A stretch of 64,000 nucleotides of DNA from Pontibacter sp. HSC-14F20 (GCF_019599265.1 NZ_JAHZTC010000001.1:372001-436000); one strand, 5' to 3'; shown: positions 33,867 through 43,055, numbered from the stretch's first letter. Translations and numbers: made by a program. The notes: a model not told the origin generated them from the letters alone.

Positions 33867-34535
33867 ATGAAAACAGCACTCGTAATCGGCGCCACTGGCC
33901 TGGTAGGAACGCAACTGGTACAGCAACTGCTGGCAGATGATCGCTTCAGCAAAGTGATTGTGTTCGGACGCCGCAGCCTAGGTATAGCTAACACCAAACT
34001 CGAAGAGCACCTGATCAATTTTGATGCGTCCGATGAATGGCAGCACCTTGTGAAGGGCGATGTGTTCTTCTCCACTCTCGGTACGACCCTGAAACAGGCG
34101 GGCGGACAAAACGAGCAGTACAAAGTCGACTATCACTACCAATACAAATTTGCAGAAGCCGCTGCTGAAAACGGTGTTTCGGCCTATGTGCTTGTTTCAT
34201 CTTCAGGTGCCAGCAAAGATTCCCTGATATTTTACTCCCGCATGAAAGGCACGCTGGAAGAGAATGTAAAAAATCTCGGATTCCAGAGTATTAACATCAT
34301 CCAGCCCGGCCTGCTGCACGGCGACAGGAAAGAGGAGCGTTTCGGAGAAGCTGCTGCTTACAAAGTGATGCACTTTTTAGATAAAGTAGGTATAGCCGGC
34401 AAGTACAAACCGTACGAAGACAAGGTGGTGGCGCAAGCCATGATCAACGCAGGTATAGCCGCACAGCCCGGTGTCCATACCTATACCTTAGGCGATATCT
34501 TCACATTAGCAGAAAGGGAGCACCTGAGTCGGTAA
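33867..34535 (+). CDS. NAD(P)-binding atypical SDR (HTATIP2-like oxidoreductase)
   Basis: A 222-residue Rossmann protein with the nucleotide-binding motif GATGLVGTQL (about 8-17), VFGRRSL, VDYHYQYKFAEAA, VSSSGASKDSLIFYSRMKG and IIQPGLLHG, the pattern of HTATIP2/NmrA-like atypical SDRs. YSRMKG supplies a YxxxK-like pair. The substrate is unknown. Three copies of the window-wide motif lie in frame as Gly-Ile-Ala (GGT ATA GCN) at 33981, 34389 and 34452, and a fourth at 34478. Confidence 0.9.
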   Translation: MKTALVIGATGLVGTQLVQQLLADDRFSKVIVFGRRSLGIANTKLEEHLINFDASDEWQHLVKGDVFFSTLGTTLKQAGGQNEQYKVDYHYQYKFAEAAAENGVSAYVLVSSSGASKDSLIFYSRMKGTLEENVKNLGFQSINIIQPGLLHGDRKEERFGEAAAYKVMHFLDKVGIAGKYKPYEDKVVAQAMINAGIAAQPGVHTYTLGDIFTLAEREHLSR

Positions 34536-34536
34536 C

Positions 34537-34713
34537 AGGTACAAATGTCGCTATAGACACAAGTGGGTAGAGCTGTATTCGATAGATCACCTGTTCTTTG
34601 CTAAACTATCGGCAGGTGCAACCAATTTCGCCATGCAGGTGACGGACCGCTTTGGAAATATGTACCGGGATGAACTGAAACTCGCCAAACTGGAAATAGC
34701 TGTTAATTTTTAG
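34537..34713 (+). pseudogene. C-terminal fragment of a calcineurin-like phosphoesterase-type protein
   Basis: 59 open codons without a suitable start follow the SDR stop directly and end at TAG. The ending FAMQVTDRFGNMYRDELKLA resembles the C-terminal beta-sandwich of Bacteroidota calcineurin-like phosphoesterases, in which TDRFGNVY is common. The rest of the gene is absent, so this is a remnant left by deletion. The identification is by eye only. Confidence 0.5.
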
Positions 34714-34724
34714 GAACCTCTTAC

Positions 34725-35375
34725 TCACCCGATTCGCCAGGTGATCGTCACGGTTTCGGCTACATCAATGTCGTCAGGTTCAATATCGGGGGCAGGAGCG
34801 GAGGCCTCCATCAGTACTTGGCTGTCGTAGACCGCGTAGTCATGTTGCTGGGAGCGGATGGTGAGTTCCCGGTAGGAATAATCGATGTCGAGTATCTCAC
34901 GCAACTCCACGCCGGTGGCTTCTGCTATGAGCGCAGCATTCTCTTTGGCTTTGGTGATGGCCTGCAGGATGAGTTGCTGCTGGTGATCGCTGGCATCTTT
35001 TACGCCGAAGGAGATGCTAAAATCCAGATCGTCCATATGCCTGGCGATCTGCCCAAGTAGTTTGTTGATGAGCGCTTTGTCGAGGGGCAGCTCCAGTTCC
35101 ATCCGATGCGAGGCGCTGTAGCCAATAAAGTCTGGCTTTTCAGTTTTGCGGTTCCACTGTGTTTCCTTGCGAACACCAAAATCCTTGGTCTTGAGATTAC
35201 TGCGGGCTATACCTTGCGCTTCGATGATGTTGCGCAGTTCCTCTACTTTGGCGTTGAGGGCATCAACGGTTTTGTCATATTCCCACTCCTGTGCACTGGC
35301 ACTGAAAGAAAGGATCATAAGGTCGGGGGTAACGGAAAGCTTGCCGCGCCCCGTGATCTGCAGTTTACGTTTCAT
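34725..35375 (-). CDS. SIMPL domain protein (DUF541)
   Basis: A 216-residue protein with SIMPL-domain features: ITGRGKLSVTPDLMILSFSA at the start, the GYSASHRMELEL segment, KAKENAALIAEATGVELREI, and a C-terminal VAETVTITWRI strand. Relatives are often exported, but no signal peptide is visible here, so it may be cytoplasmic. The function of the family is poorly known (signalling or oxidative-stress association). Single gene on the minus strand. Confidence 0.9.
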   Translation of the reverse strand: MKRKLQITGRGKLSVTPDLMILSFSASAQEWEYDKTVDALNAKVEELRNIIEAQGIARSNLKTKDFGVRKETQWNRKTEKPDFIGYSASHRMELELPLDKALINKLLGQIARHMDDLDFSISFGVKDASDHQQQLILQAITKAKENAALIAEATGVELREILDIDYSYRELTIRSQQHDYAVYDSQVLMEASAPAPDIEPDDIDVAETVTITWRIG

Positions 35376-35556
35376 AGTACAGGCATCATTGATTGAAAAT
35401 ATTCTCTAATATATAGTTTAAATTGAATAATTCTAAAATATAAGTGCTGTATCCCGTGAATGGCAAATATGGTAGGAGCTATACCTGAAAAGCGGACGAG
35501 CGCTGCCCCCTGATCTAACATCAGATTGCTATATTTACGAAGCTATACCAGAATCT

Positions 35557-36402
35557 ATGCGCTGCTTCAAATTAATTCTACTCACTTTTGGTTGCCTCCC
35601 GCTACTTTTGGGCTGTGCGCCAGGAATCCTGCAAGGTATAAGCACCCGCCAATCCGGAGCCGCCGCGACAGAATTGCGCGTGATGAGTTATAACATCCAC
35701 CATGCGAATCCTCCGAACAAAAAAGGCGTGATCGATCTGGAGGCGATTGCAGCTGTGATCAGGAATGAAAAAGTGGATTTGGTAGCGTTGCAGGAAGTAG
35801 ATGTGAATATCCCGCGTTCAGAAAATGTCAACCAGGCAAAGATGCTTGCAGAAATGCTGGAGATGCATTATTACTTCGCCAAGGCGATCAATTTTGCAGG
35901 AGGGGAGTATGGCGTTGCGATTCTGTCGCGCTATCCGCTTTCCGACAAACTGAAAGTGCCGCTGCCAGAAGAGGCCGATCCGAAAGCGGAAGACCGTGTA
36001 CTGGCGCTTGCCACCGTGCAGTTGCCGGGTGGACAGCGCATCCGTTTCAGTAGCACCCACCTCGATGTGCTTAGCAGCGCTAACCGTCTGCAGCAAATGC
36101 AAACCATCAACTCCATTGCCGCAGCAGATTCCTTGCCTTTTATTCTGGCCGGTGATCTCAACGACTATCCGGCAAGTCCCGTTTTGCAGGAGCTTGACCG
36201 GGTATTTCAGCGTACCTGCCTGTCAGCTTGCGAACCCACCTTCCCTCAGGATAAACCCGATCGCCTCATAGATTACATTGCTTTCACGAATTCAGATGGC
36301 CTCAGTGTGTTATCGCTTCGGGTAGTGCCTGAAAGCTATGCCTCTGACCACCGGCCGGTGGTGGCGGTGTTTATACTCGCTGCTTCTCCCGTTAATCGTT
36401 AG
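35557..36402 (+). CDS. Endonuclease/exonuclease/phosphatase-family lipoprotein
   Basis: A 281-residue exported protein with a lipoprotein signal (lipobox LLLGC, about 20). The EEP fold is clear: MSYNIHHAN (metal Asn), LVALQEVD (metal Glu), GVAILSRYPL, STHLDV, ILAGDLNDYP (catalytic Asp-Asn) and SDHRPVVAVF (catalytic His). Relatives include sphingomyelinase-like phosphodiesterases and nucleases; the exported location suggests extracellular DNA or lipid turnover. Its 3' end overlaps the convergent serine hydrolase gene by 11 bp. Confidence 0.93.
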   Translation: MRCFKLILLTFGCLPLLLGCAPGILQGISTRQSGAAATELRVMSYNIHHANPPNKKGVIDLEAIAAVIRNEKVDLVALQEVDVNIPRSENVNQAKMLAEMLEMHYYFAKAINFAGGEYGVAILSRYPLSDKLKVPLPEEADPKAEDRVLALATVQLPGGQRIRFSSTHLDVLSSANRLQQMQTINSIAAADSLPFILAGDLNDYPASPVLQELDRVFQRTCLSACEPTFPQDKPDRLIDYIAFTNSDGLSVLSLRVVPESYASDHRPVVAVFILAASPVNR

Positions 36403-37726
36403 ACGCCAATTGCTCCTTACTGGTAGGCCAGCTCTCCATTGACAGGATCTTTTGAGTGAGGGCACCGGTTATCTCATCTGCAATCTGGTTGGGGGCTCTG
36501 TTATAACGGGTATTGGCCAACACCACAAAACTATACGCCTCGTTAACCCGCGACAGCACAGCGGTGGTGCCGGGCAGAGAGCCATAGTGGGTCCAGGTGT
36601 CGCCGCCGAAATAGGTGGCCTGCAGTAGGTTATCTTTTATAAGATCAGGTATAGCCGGGTTGCGATCGATCAGGGCCATAAAGCGCATCAGGTCGCCTGT
36701 GCTCGACACCCAGCCGCCATGAGAATCCATGCGAGTCATGTTGTAGGAGTAGGGGCTGTGCTGCTTCTGGTAGTATTTCACTTCCTGCGGAGCCTTTTCG
36801 GTTTCCAGGTCGCCGGCAATGCGCATCCCAAAAACTTTGGCCGGTTGCAGTATTTCTTCCTGAATATAAGTTTGGTAAGGTTTGCCCGTCACTTTTTCGA
36901 TTACCCTGCCCAGGATGCTGTATCCCAAGTTGGAATAAACATTGATAGAGCCGGGCTGATGATCCAGTGTACTGTGCAACACCTGTTCTGCAATGATCTT
37001 CCTGGAAGTCGCAGCAGAATCTACCAGCATCGGATCGCCTCCGCTGTTCGTCCAGCCGGAAGTATGTGTGAGCAAATGGTATACCGTGATCAGCGCTATG
37101 TTCGGGTCAGTATCCGGTGCCGGAAAATCCTCAGCTAGTATACCTTCTGGACCGAAAACTTTGTCTGCCAGCGTTAGTTTACCATCCTGTATAAGTTTGA
37201 GTATGCCGGCACTGGTGATAGGTTTGGACAAACTGGCAATCCGGAACAAACTTTGGTCGCTTACAAGCGTTTCATTTTCCTTGTCTGCAAAGCCATAGCT
37301 TCTGATAAAAACCGGCTCTCCGTTTCGGGTGATGGAAACCGCCAGACCTGGCACGTTGTAGCGCTGCATGATGCTGTGAAGTGCCTCATCGAAGTCAATA
37401 TAAGCGGAGCCGGATTCCGCCTCCTGCTGCACCACGCTGCCATCTTCGGCCACTACATTGTAGTAAATTTCCAGTTCAGGTATGCTTTTTTCTGAGCTGC
37501 CTTCTGCATTGACGTTTCTAACTAGGGGTGAGGTAGCATTGTATACCAAGCCGCCTGTTGTGGAGGCAAGGTGAGCCGGCTGCCTCGTTGTATTTTCGGG
37601 GAAAATTACGAAAGAGAACAGACCGTTCTCTAGTGGAAAAGTGGGTGAATTTGTAGGTCTACTGATCCCGCCCCGGCATGCGAACATGCAAGACAGAAGC
37701 AGTGCGACACACAACCTTCTGTACAT
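36392..37726 (-). CDS. Serine hydrolase lipoprotein, class C beta-lactamase fold
   Basis: A 444-residue lipoprotein (signal MYRRLCVALLLSCMFAC). After a linker of about 110 residues the PF00144 domain begins with a Met-rich RYNVPGLAVSI motif. The SxxK nucleophile is SLSK in FRIASLSKPIT, the YxN motif is YSN in VYSNLGYSI, and a third-motif equivalent lies near the C-terminal THYGSLPG. It is probably an esterase or peptidase acting in the periplasm. It overlaps the convergent phosphoesterase-like gene by 11 bp. It shares only fold and motifs with the paralogue at 21029-22183. Confidence 0.92.
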   Translation of the reverse strand: MYRRLCVALLLSCMFACRGGISRPTNSPTFPLENGLFSFVIFPENTTRQPAHLASTTGGLVYNATSPLVRNVNAEGSSEKSIPELEIYYNVVAEDGSVVQQEAESGSAYIDFDEALHSIMQRYNVPGLAVSITRNGEPVFIRSYGFADKENETLVSDQSLFRIASLSKPITSAGILKLIQDGKLTLADKVFGPEGILAEDFPAPDTDPNIALITVYHLLTHTSGWTNSGGDPMLVDSAATSRKIIAEQVLHSTLDHQPGSINVYSNLGYSILGRVIEKVTGKPYQTYIQEEILQPAKVFGMRIAGDLETEKAPQEVKYYQKQHSPYSYNMTRMDSHGGWVSSTGDLMRFMALIDRNPAIPDLIKDNLLQATYFGGDTWTHYGSLPGTTAVLSRVNEAYSFVVLANTRYNRAPNQIADEITGALTQKILSMESWPTSKEQLASND

Positions 37727-37825
37727 ACTCTAAAATGGTAATGGGTACTAAAATAGTATTAAAGCAGCGCACCCAGGTATAGCTTATACCTTCGGATAGG
37801 CTGATTTTCATAGTACAGGTATAGG

Positions 37826-37868
37826 AGCATCAGAACCGGCCCTGCGGAGGAGTAGTGGTTCTGATGCT
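37826..37868. other. Long perfect stem-loop of unknown role
   Basis: AGCATCAGAACC and GGTTCTGATGCT form a 12-bp perfect stem around a 19-base GC-rich loop. There is no T run on either side, so it is not a standard terminator. It lies about 100 bp upstream of the minus-strand serine hydrolase gene and next to two AGGTATAG motifs. Confidence 0.6.
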
Positions 37869-38224
37869 AATTTATAATTTTCTCAGGCAGGAAGCAAAAT
37901 GAGATTTGAATAATAATTGAATTTCTTTGATGTGAGAGGCCATCATACGGCATAAAGAATGTATTTATTTCTTAGTCTGCTATGGTGAGCCTTTGCAATA
38001 GATAGGATATAGCATCTTTTGAAGCAGCCCAATTCTATACCTGATACAGTAAAATCAGTTCAAGCCGGATTTATCGCTTATCGGTCAGCCTATGTTATAG
38101 TATAGGTTTGGCGTGGTTCTTTGTGATACTCTGATGGGATTTATAATCATTCCGGTGCGGCTAAATTAAGGTATAGCGAAGTCTGGTTTCATGCGATTAG
38201 CAATCCAAAAATCAAGAAAAAAAA

Positions 38225-38257
38225 TTAACCCCGTGACCGAAGTGTTCACGGGGTTAA
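38225..38257 (-). terminator. Terminator of the DUF5723 gene
   Basis: The stem TTAACCCCGTGA / TCACGGGGTTAA, followed on the minus strand by a long T run, lies 20 bp after the stop. Confidence 0.92.
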
Positions 38258-38277
38258 AGGTATAGGTTACTGGACGA

Positions 38278-39807
38278 TTAACCTGGTTGCTGAGTCGTTG
38301 CCGGAGTCGTTTTTTTCTCTTTCGGGTTGCGCTTCAGCAGTGGAAGGAGCGAAACGCCTACGTAGGCATTGGCGCCATATGGTTTCCCCAGGTTAAAGGC
38401 GCCGCCAATGTTGTCAGAGCCAACATAAAAATTCATGAAACGCACCATGGCTCCCACCGTCAGCACCGAATAGTTGTTTTGCAGGGCTACCGGCATGGCT
38501 ACTTCAAACTTTTTAAACTCAGCGCGCGGTGTAACAGCAAACAGTGAGTTCTGTCGCATACCGATCGCGTTGCGGCCACGCACGCCCTGGATCAGGGTGG
38601 CATTGGCATACAGCGTACGCGTCAGGCGATAGTCCAAGCTGATGTTCAAGGCAGTAGGAAGGGCGGCGCGGAAAGACGTCTGCTTTTCGCTCTCGCTCAC
38701 ATCCAGCTGCCCGTTCAGATAATCCAGCATTTCCTCGGTGGTTTCGCCATCTCCTATATCAGTGAGGTTAACTTCCTTGTTTGTTCGCTTCACATCGTAA
38801 GCCCATACCAGGTCCGGGTTGTTGTAATTGATGCCGCCAATATCCATCAGTGACACAGCCACGCGATACTTATACTTGTTCTGCTCCACGTCAGTTAGCA
38901 GTTGTCCGTTGCGCGTTACCTGGTAATCCGGATTGTTGGTGCGGTGCTCGTAGGTAAAGCCCAGGTCAGCACCCCAGCCGCTGCCTGCGCTCTTGCTGCC
39001 CAGCAGCAAACTGAGCAGGTCGCCACTTTCGGCAGCATCAAAGTCTGGTATAGCGGCATAGCCGTAGCGGGCGTGTACTTTATCCAGTTTCACCACATAG
39101 TCAGTTTCGTCGGTGCCGGCAACAGGTCTATCCTCAGCCTGCAGATCCGTATCCTCCAGGTTCAGGAAAGCGGCAGATCCTCCGTTTAGGCGCTTGATCG
39201 TTATACCTGCTTTAATAAAGTGTGTCCCCTGGTGCAGCACCACGCGCGCATAACTCAGACCAAACTCTGAGAACGCGTTCACATTCAGGTTCATGTTGTT
39301 GCCGGTATAGGGCTGGTACAGGTAGCTGTCGTCTTCACCATCGGCTACTTTATACAGACGGGCTACTTCCTCCGACAGGTTGTTGGCTTGCACGCCGGCA
39401 CGTACACGTGTTGTTATCGCGATACTATGCAGGGGACTTAGCTGGAGCATCAGGGCAGGACCTTTAAAGTCTGCACCGGCCATCACGAGCTTCTGTTTCC
39501 CGTTAAGATTCTCCTGAATGTACTCACTTTTAAACTCTTCTCCCTTACGGGCCAGCTTAAACAGCGACATAGGCGCATCGTAGCGTAGGTAGTTGTTGGT
39601 AGCGCCAAATTCAGCTGAAAACAGGTTCAGGTAAAACTTGTGGCGTGAATCAGCAATTGCTGAAGGGTTAGAATAGAGGCTGTTAGTGCCCGCATAATTA
39701 CTGTTGGCGATGCCTAATTGCTGCGCTTCTGCTGACTGTGGTAAGAGCGGTTGCGCCAGCAAACTAAGGCAAAGACCAAATTTTAGTGCGTAGATTTTTC
39801 GATTCAT
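38278..39807 (-). CDS. DUF5723 family outer-membrane protein
   Basis: A 509-residue exported protein; the start is the ATG at 39807, which gives a clean signal peptide (cleavage near SAEAQQ, about 29). The mature N-terminus NSNYAGTNSLYSNPSAIADS is the typical DUF5723 opening, similar to PorV/FadL-like barrels, and is followed by long alternating beta strands with Tyr-rich girdles. A low-complexity Thr/Gln/Pro tail closes the protein. It is probably an outer-membrane barrel of unknown cargo. An in-frame upstream ATG at 39918 is not preferred because it hides the signal peptide. Confidence 0.9.
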   Translation of the reverse strand: MNRKIYALKFGLCLSLLAQPLLPQSAEAQQLGIANSNYAGTNSLYSNPSAIADSRHKFYLNLFSAEFGATNNYLRYDAPMSLFKLARKGEEFKSEYIQENLNGKQKLVMAGADFKGPALMLQLSPLHSIAITTRVRAGVQANNLSEEVARLYKVADGEDDSYLYQPYTGNNMNLNVNAFSEFGLSYARVVLHQGTHFIKAGITIKRLNGGSAAFLNLEDTDLQAEDRPVAGTDETDYVVKLDKVHARYGYAAIPDFDAAESGDLLSLLLGSKSAGSGWGADLGFTYEHRTNNPDYQVTRNGQLLTDVEQNKYKYRVAVSLMDIGGINYNNPDLVWAYDVKRTNKEVNLTDIGDGETTEEMLDYLNGQLDVSESEKQTSFRAALPTALNISLDYRLTRTLYANATLIQGVRGRNAIGMRQNSLFAVTPRAEFKKFEVAMPVALQNNYSVLTVGAMVRFMNFYVGSDNIGGAFNLGKPYGANAYVGVSLLPLLKRNPKEKKTTPATTQQPG

Positions 39808-40016
39808 GTAAAGTGAATAAGGGTGTGTAGATAGAAACTGAGTAGATTGTAATTCATAACCTGGAAAGGCACACAGAGGTATAGCGCAATGCAAAATGCA
39901 ATGAGCAAGAGCACCCAAAAATTATAATAAAGACAAAATTTTGCATTTAGAGACGACAAAGGTAAACTACGGAATCGGTTGTACCAATACCCAGAAGTAG
40001 GTATTTGGTGAAAAAA

Positions 40017-40043
40017 AAATCCCCTTCTACCAGAAGGGGATTT
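40017..40043 (-). terminator. Terminator of the gamma-glutamyltransferase gene
   Basis: The stem AATCCCCTTCT / AGAAGGGGATT with a 3-base loop is followed on the minus strand by nine or more T residues, 27 bp after the stop. Confidence 0.93.
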
Positions 40044-40069
40044 GAAGTTAAATTGGTTGTAGCTATACC

Positions 40070-41956
40070 TTACCAGGCAACGCCGTAGTCTTCGCCATGG
40101 TTGCTGGAGCCTCCCCAGAGACTGCCGTTTTTCCAGTCGAAGAAAACTGCATTGATGGGGCCACTGGTGCGGTCGCCGAAGCTCAGGGTATAGCCCATTT
40201 TCTTCAGTTCATTGCGTACTGAGTCCGGGGTGCTTTTGTTGAGCAGAATATGGCCTGGCTTTGGTTTGCGGTCGTCGATCTTGGTGCCGCCCAAAGAGAG
40301 CCAGAGCTGGTTGGTGTTAAAGTTGGCCGCTTCAGCTGCCTTCTGTACGTTCATGTCAAACTCCACCACGTTGAGGAAGAACTGCAGCAGGTTCTGTTCC
40401 TGGGTATCGCCGCCCTGCACCGCAAAAGACAAAAAAGGTCGACCGTCCTTCAGCGCCATAGAGGGAGTGAGAGTCACGCGTGGACGTTTGCCCGGCGCTA
40501 CTACGTTAAAAGGATTGAGCGTCTGGTCGAGCACAAAGCTTTGCATGCGCTGGCTCATACCTATACCTGTGTTGCCAGCTATAGTAGCCGGCAACCACCC
40601 GCCGCTTGGTGTGATGGAAACGATCCAGCCTTCTTTGTCAGCCGCTTCGATGGTGGTGGTGCCGCGCCACAATCTGTCCTGGTATTCGGCATCTTCCATA
40701 GACGAACCGCTGCGCTGGTCGTGCGTAGGAGCAAAATTGCGTCGCACCGTGTCAGGTTCGTAACCTCGCTGCTTCAGCATTTTCAGGTAGGGGTTTTTGC
40801 GTCCTTCAAAAGGATAAGGGTCACCGGGGCCAATGTTCTCGTCGTTTTTATCGGATAGCATCAGGCTGGCCCGTTGTTTTGCGTACTCCTTGCTGAGCAG
40901 GCCTTTCATTGGTTCCTCGGGTTTAAAGTAAGGATCACCGTAATAGAAATCGCGGTCTGCGAAAGAAAGGCTCATCGCCTGGTACAAGGTATGGATGTAG
41001 CGGGTGCTGTTATAACCCATACCTTTCAAATCGAAGTTTTCGAGTATGTTGAGTGCCTGCAACATAGCTGGTCCCTGTGTCCATTGCTGCAGCTTGTATA
41101 TCTCTACGCCTTTGTAGTTCACCATCAACGGTTCTTCCTCGATCGGCTTCCAGTTCGCCAGGTCCTGCATCGTGATCAGGCCACCTTGTTCTTTGGAGCC
41201 ACGCACAAATTCTTCGGCAATATCGCCTTTGTAAAAGCGGTCGTAGGCCGCCATAATGGCCTCCTTTCGGCTTTTGCCTTGCTTTAGAGTGGCTCTTTCG
41301 GTTTCTACCAGCTTGGTGAGTGTTTGCAACAGGTCTTTTTGTACAAAAATCTCACCTGCTACCGGTGCTTCCCGTTTCTCACCCGGATGGGTCAGAAATA
41401 CCTTTTTGCTGTAAGGCCACTGCTTAATAAGTTCCTTGTTCCTTTCAATGCTGTTGGCGGTTTGGGCCTCCATCGGGTAGCCGGCAGCCATTTCCATGGC
41501 AGGTGCGAGCACTTCTTCCAAACTCAGGGTGCCGTAGTTGGCAAGCATGTGCATCAGTCCACCGGGTGTACCGGGGGTGGTAGCTGCCAGCGGTCCGTTT
41601 TCCGGCGGAAAGTTGTAGCCTTTGTCTTTGAAAAATTTAGCTGTCGCGCCAGTAGGAGCTACGCCCATAGCGTTAAGGGCGATAACCTTTTTGGTTTTGG
41701 GATTATAGATGAGCGCCTGCGTTTCACCGCCCCAACTCAGCACGTCCCACATGGTACAGGTGGCCGCCAGCATGGTGCAGGCCGCATCCACGGCATTGCC
41801 GCCTTTCTGGAAAGTCATGGCACCGGCAGTGGCAGCGAGCGGTTTGCCTGTAATGGCCACCCAGCTTTTGCCGTGTAGCACTGGTTTTTGGGTCTGCTGC
41901 GCCGTAGCTGGTAACAGGGGCAAAGCCAGCAAACAAAGCGTAATGAGTCGTTTCAT
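40070..41956 (-). CDS. Gamma-glutamyltransferase family protein
   Basis: A 628-residue exported Ntn-hydrolase. Signal peptide about 1-19 (LPATAQQ). The large subunit begins with KSWVAITGKPLAATAGAMTF and GGNAVDAACTML. The autoprocessing site is GTTTIEAADKEG (nucleophile Thr at about 432-434), followed by small-subunit motifs such as TPSGG and GKRPRVTLTPSMALKDGRP. The family cleaves gamma-glutamyl bonds of glutathione or related compounds; the distance from classical Ggt at NTGIGMSQRM leaves the exact substrate open. Single gene with its own terminator. Confidence 0.93.
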   Translation of the reverse strand: MKRLITLCLLALPLLPATAQQTQKPVLHGKSWVAITGKPLAATAGAMTFQKGGNAVDAACTMLAATCTMWDVLSWGGETQALIYNPKTKKVIALNAMGVAPTGATAKFFKDKGYNFPPENGPLAATTPGTPGGLMHMLANYGTLSLEEVLAPAMEMAAGYPMEAQTANSIERNKELIKQWPYSKKVFLTHPGEKREAPVAGEIFVQKDLLQTLTKLVETERATLKQGKSRKEAIMAAYDRFYKGDIAEEFVRGSKEQGGLITMQDLANWKPIEEEPLMVNYKGVEIYKLQQWTQGPAMLQALNILENFDLKGMGYNSTRYIHTLYQAMSLSFADRDFYYGDPYFKPEEPMKGLLSKEYAKQRASLMLSDKNDENIGPGDPYPFEGRKNPYLKMLKQRGYEPDTVRRNFAPTHDQRSGSSMEDAEYQDRLWRGTTTIEAADKEGWIVSITPSGGWLPATIAGNTGIGMSQRMQSFVLDQTLNPFNVVAPGKRPRVTLTPSMALKDGRPFLSFAVQGGDTQEQNLLQFFLNVVEFDMNVQKAAEAANFNTNQLWLSLGGTKIDDRKPKPGHILLNKSTPDSVRNELKKMGYTLSFGDRTSGPINAVFFDWKNGSLWGGSSNHGEDYGVAW

Positions 41957-42445
41957 TGTTTTATGATTTAGGAAATCAATTTAATGAAATTGACAGAGGA
42001 GCCCAATACTGCCTGTTTTATTTCAGCTTTATCTGACGGTTTCTTGGTGATTTTAAAATGCATTACAATTGGGAGGGAGTGCGATGTATTTCAGATCCTC
42101 ACTATACAACAACTGGCTCAGGAGCTTTAAGAAGCACCTCTCTTACCAAAAACCTTACATAAGTCACTCCCTGATAGCAGTTAAACTGCCGGCATTCAAT
42201 CTAGGTGCCAATACCTGCAGGTTGCGCGAAGCGCAAGAAGTAAGGCTTGTCTGAACGATTCGAACAAGACAAACCTTCCACAAGGTTAATCAGGCATGCA
42301 ACTGGAATTTAAAGTATTCATCATATTACAAGAAAACTGTTTCTGTTTATCAAATTGATAGGTATCTGTCCTGTTATGGTATAAGGCCTTCACAAGTAAG
42401 AAGGTAATTTTGCGTTATCATTCAGCATAATTAAATAGGAAAGTT
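41957..42445. other. 489-bp intergenic region with two adjacent hairpins
   Basis: No supported gene. Two stem-loops lie side by side at 42222-42236 (TTGCGC-GAA-GCGCAA) and 42242-42277 (AAGGCTTGTCT / AGACAAACCTT with two unpaired positions). Promoters for the divergent GGT and isochorismatase genes should be here. Confidence 0.5.
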
Positions 42446-42994
42446 ATGAGTAAGAAAGCATTGCTTGTCATAGACATACAGAACGATTATTTTGAAAACG
42501 GAGCCTGGGAACTGGAAGGACCGGTAGAGGCGAGCCTGAAAGCCCGTAAAATGATCGATCACTTCAGAGAAAACAACCTGCCAATCGCACATATTCAGCA
42601 TTTTGCAGCTGACGTTAACATGCCTTTCTTTCAACCGGATACAATGGGCGTAGAGATCCATGACAATGTAAAGCCACTTGAAGGAGAAAAGCTGGTTAAA
42701 AAGTATTATCCGAATAGCTTTAGGGAGACCGATCTATTGGAATACCTGAAGGCCAATGAGGTAACTGAAGTGGTGGTGACAGGTATGATGACGCATATGT
42801 GTGTGGATGCCACTACAAGAGCTGCAAAAGACTTCGGATTTGAATGTACGGTAATTGGTGATGCCTGTGCCTCCCGCGATCAGGAAATCAATGGAAAAGT
42901 AGTGAAGGCTGCCGACGTACATCATGCCTTTTTAGGTGCTCTTTCCTTCTTCTATGCTAATGTCCAGAATACGGAGGAATTCCTTTCTGCCTAA
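42446..42994 (+). CDS. Isochorismatase-family cysteine hydrolase
   Basis: A 182-residue cytoplasmic hydrolase. The catalytic triad is visible: Asp in VIDIQNDYF (about 10), Lys in KLVKKYYPNSF (about 85) and Cys in MTHMCVDATTR (about 119), preceded by the cis-peptide-like VTGMM. GDACASRD is also typical. Relatives include nicotinamidases and maleamate or N-carbamoyl hydrolases; the substrate cannot be named from sequence. Monocistronic with a terminator. Confidence 0.93.
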   Translation: MSKKALLVIDIQNDYFENGAWELEGPVEASLKARKMIDHFRENNLPIAHIQHFAADVNMPFFQPDTMGVEIHDNVKPLEGEKLVKKYYPNSFRETDLLEYLKANEVTEVVVTGMMTHMCVDATTRAAKDFGFECTVIGDACASRDQEINGKVVKAADVHHAFLGALSFFYANVQNTEEFLSA

Positions 42995-43017
42995 GTAACA
43001 TCTTAGATAAAGAAAAG

Positions 43018-43055
43018 AAACTTCCTGCCAGGTATATGTCGGGGGAGTTTTTTTT
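43018..43055 (+). terminator. Terminator of the isochorismatase gene
   Basis: AAACTTCC pairs (one G-U pair) with GGGGAGTTT and a T8 run follows; the loop contains an AGGTATA word. Confidence 0.75.

Larger units (their letters stand above)
37727..38277. other. 551-bp intergenic region
   Basis: No coding frame is supported. It contains several AGGTATAG copies (an inverted pair at 37775-37791; 37817; 38035; 38170; 38258), a 12-bp perfect stem-loop at 37826-37868 and the terminator at 38225-38257. The middle is AT-rich. Confidence 0.6.

Noticed and set aside
40070..41956. Possible acylase rather than gamma-glutamyltransferase
   Set aside because: GTTT nucleophile context and the large/small subunit blocks fit the gamma-glutamyltransferase family better; left as family-level call.
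42069..42254. 61-codon plus-strand frame in the spacer before the isochorismatase gene
   Set aside because: No start context, no recognisable sequence, and it ends in the hairpin region.
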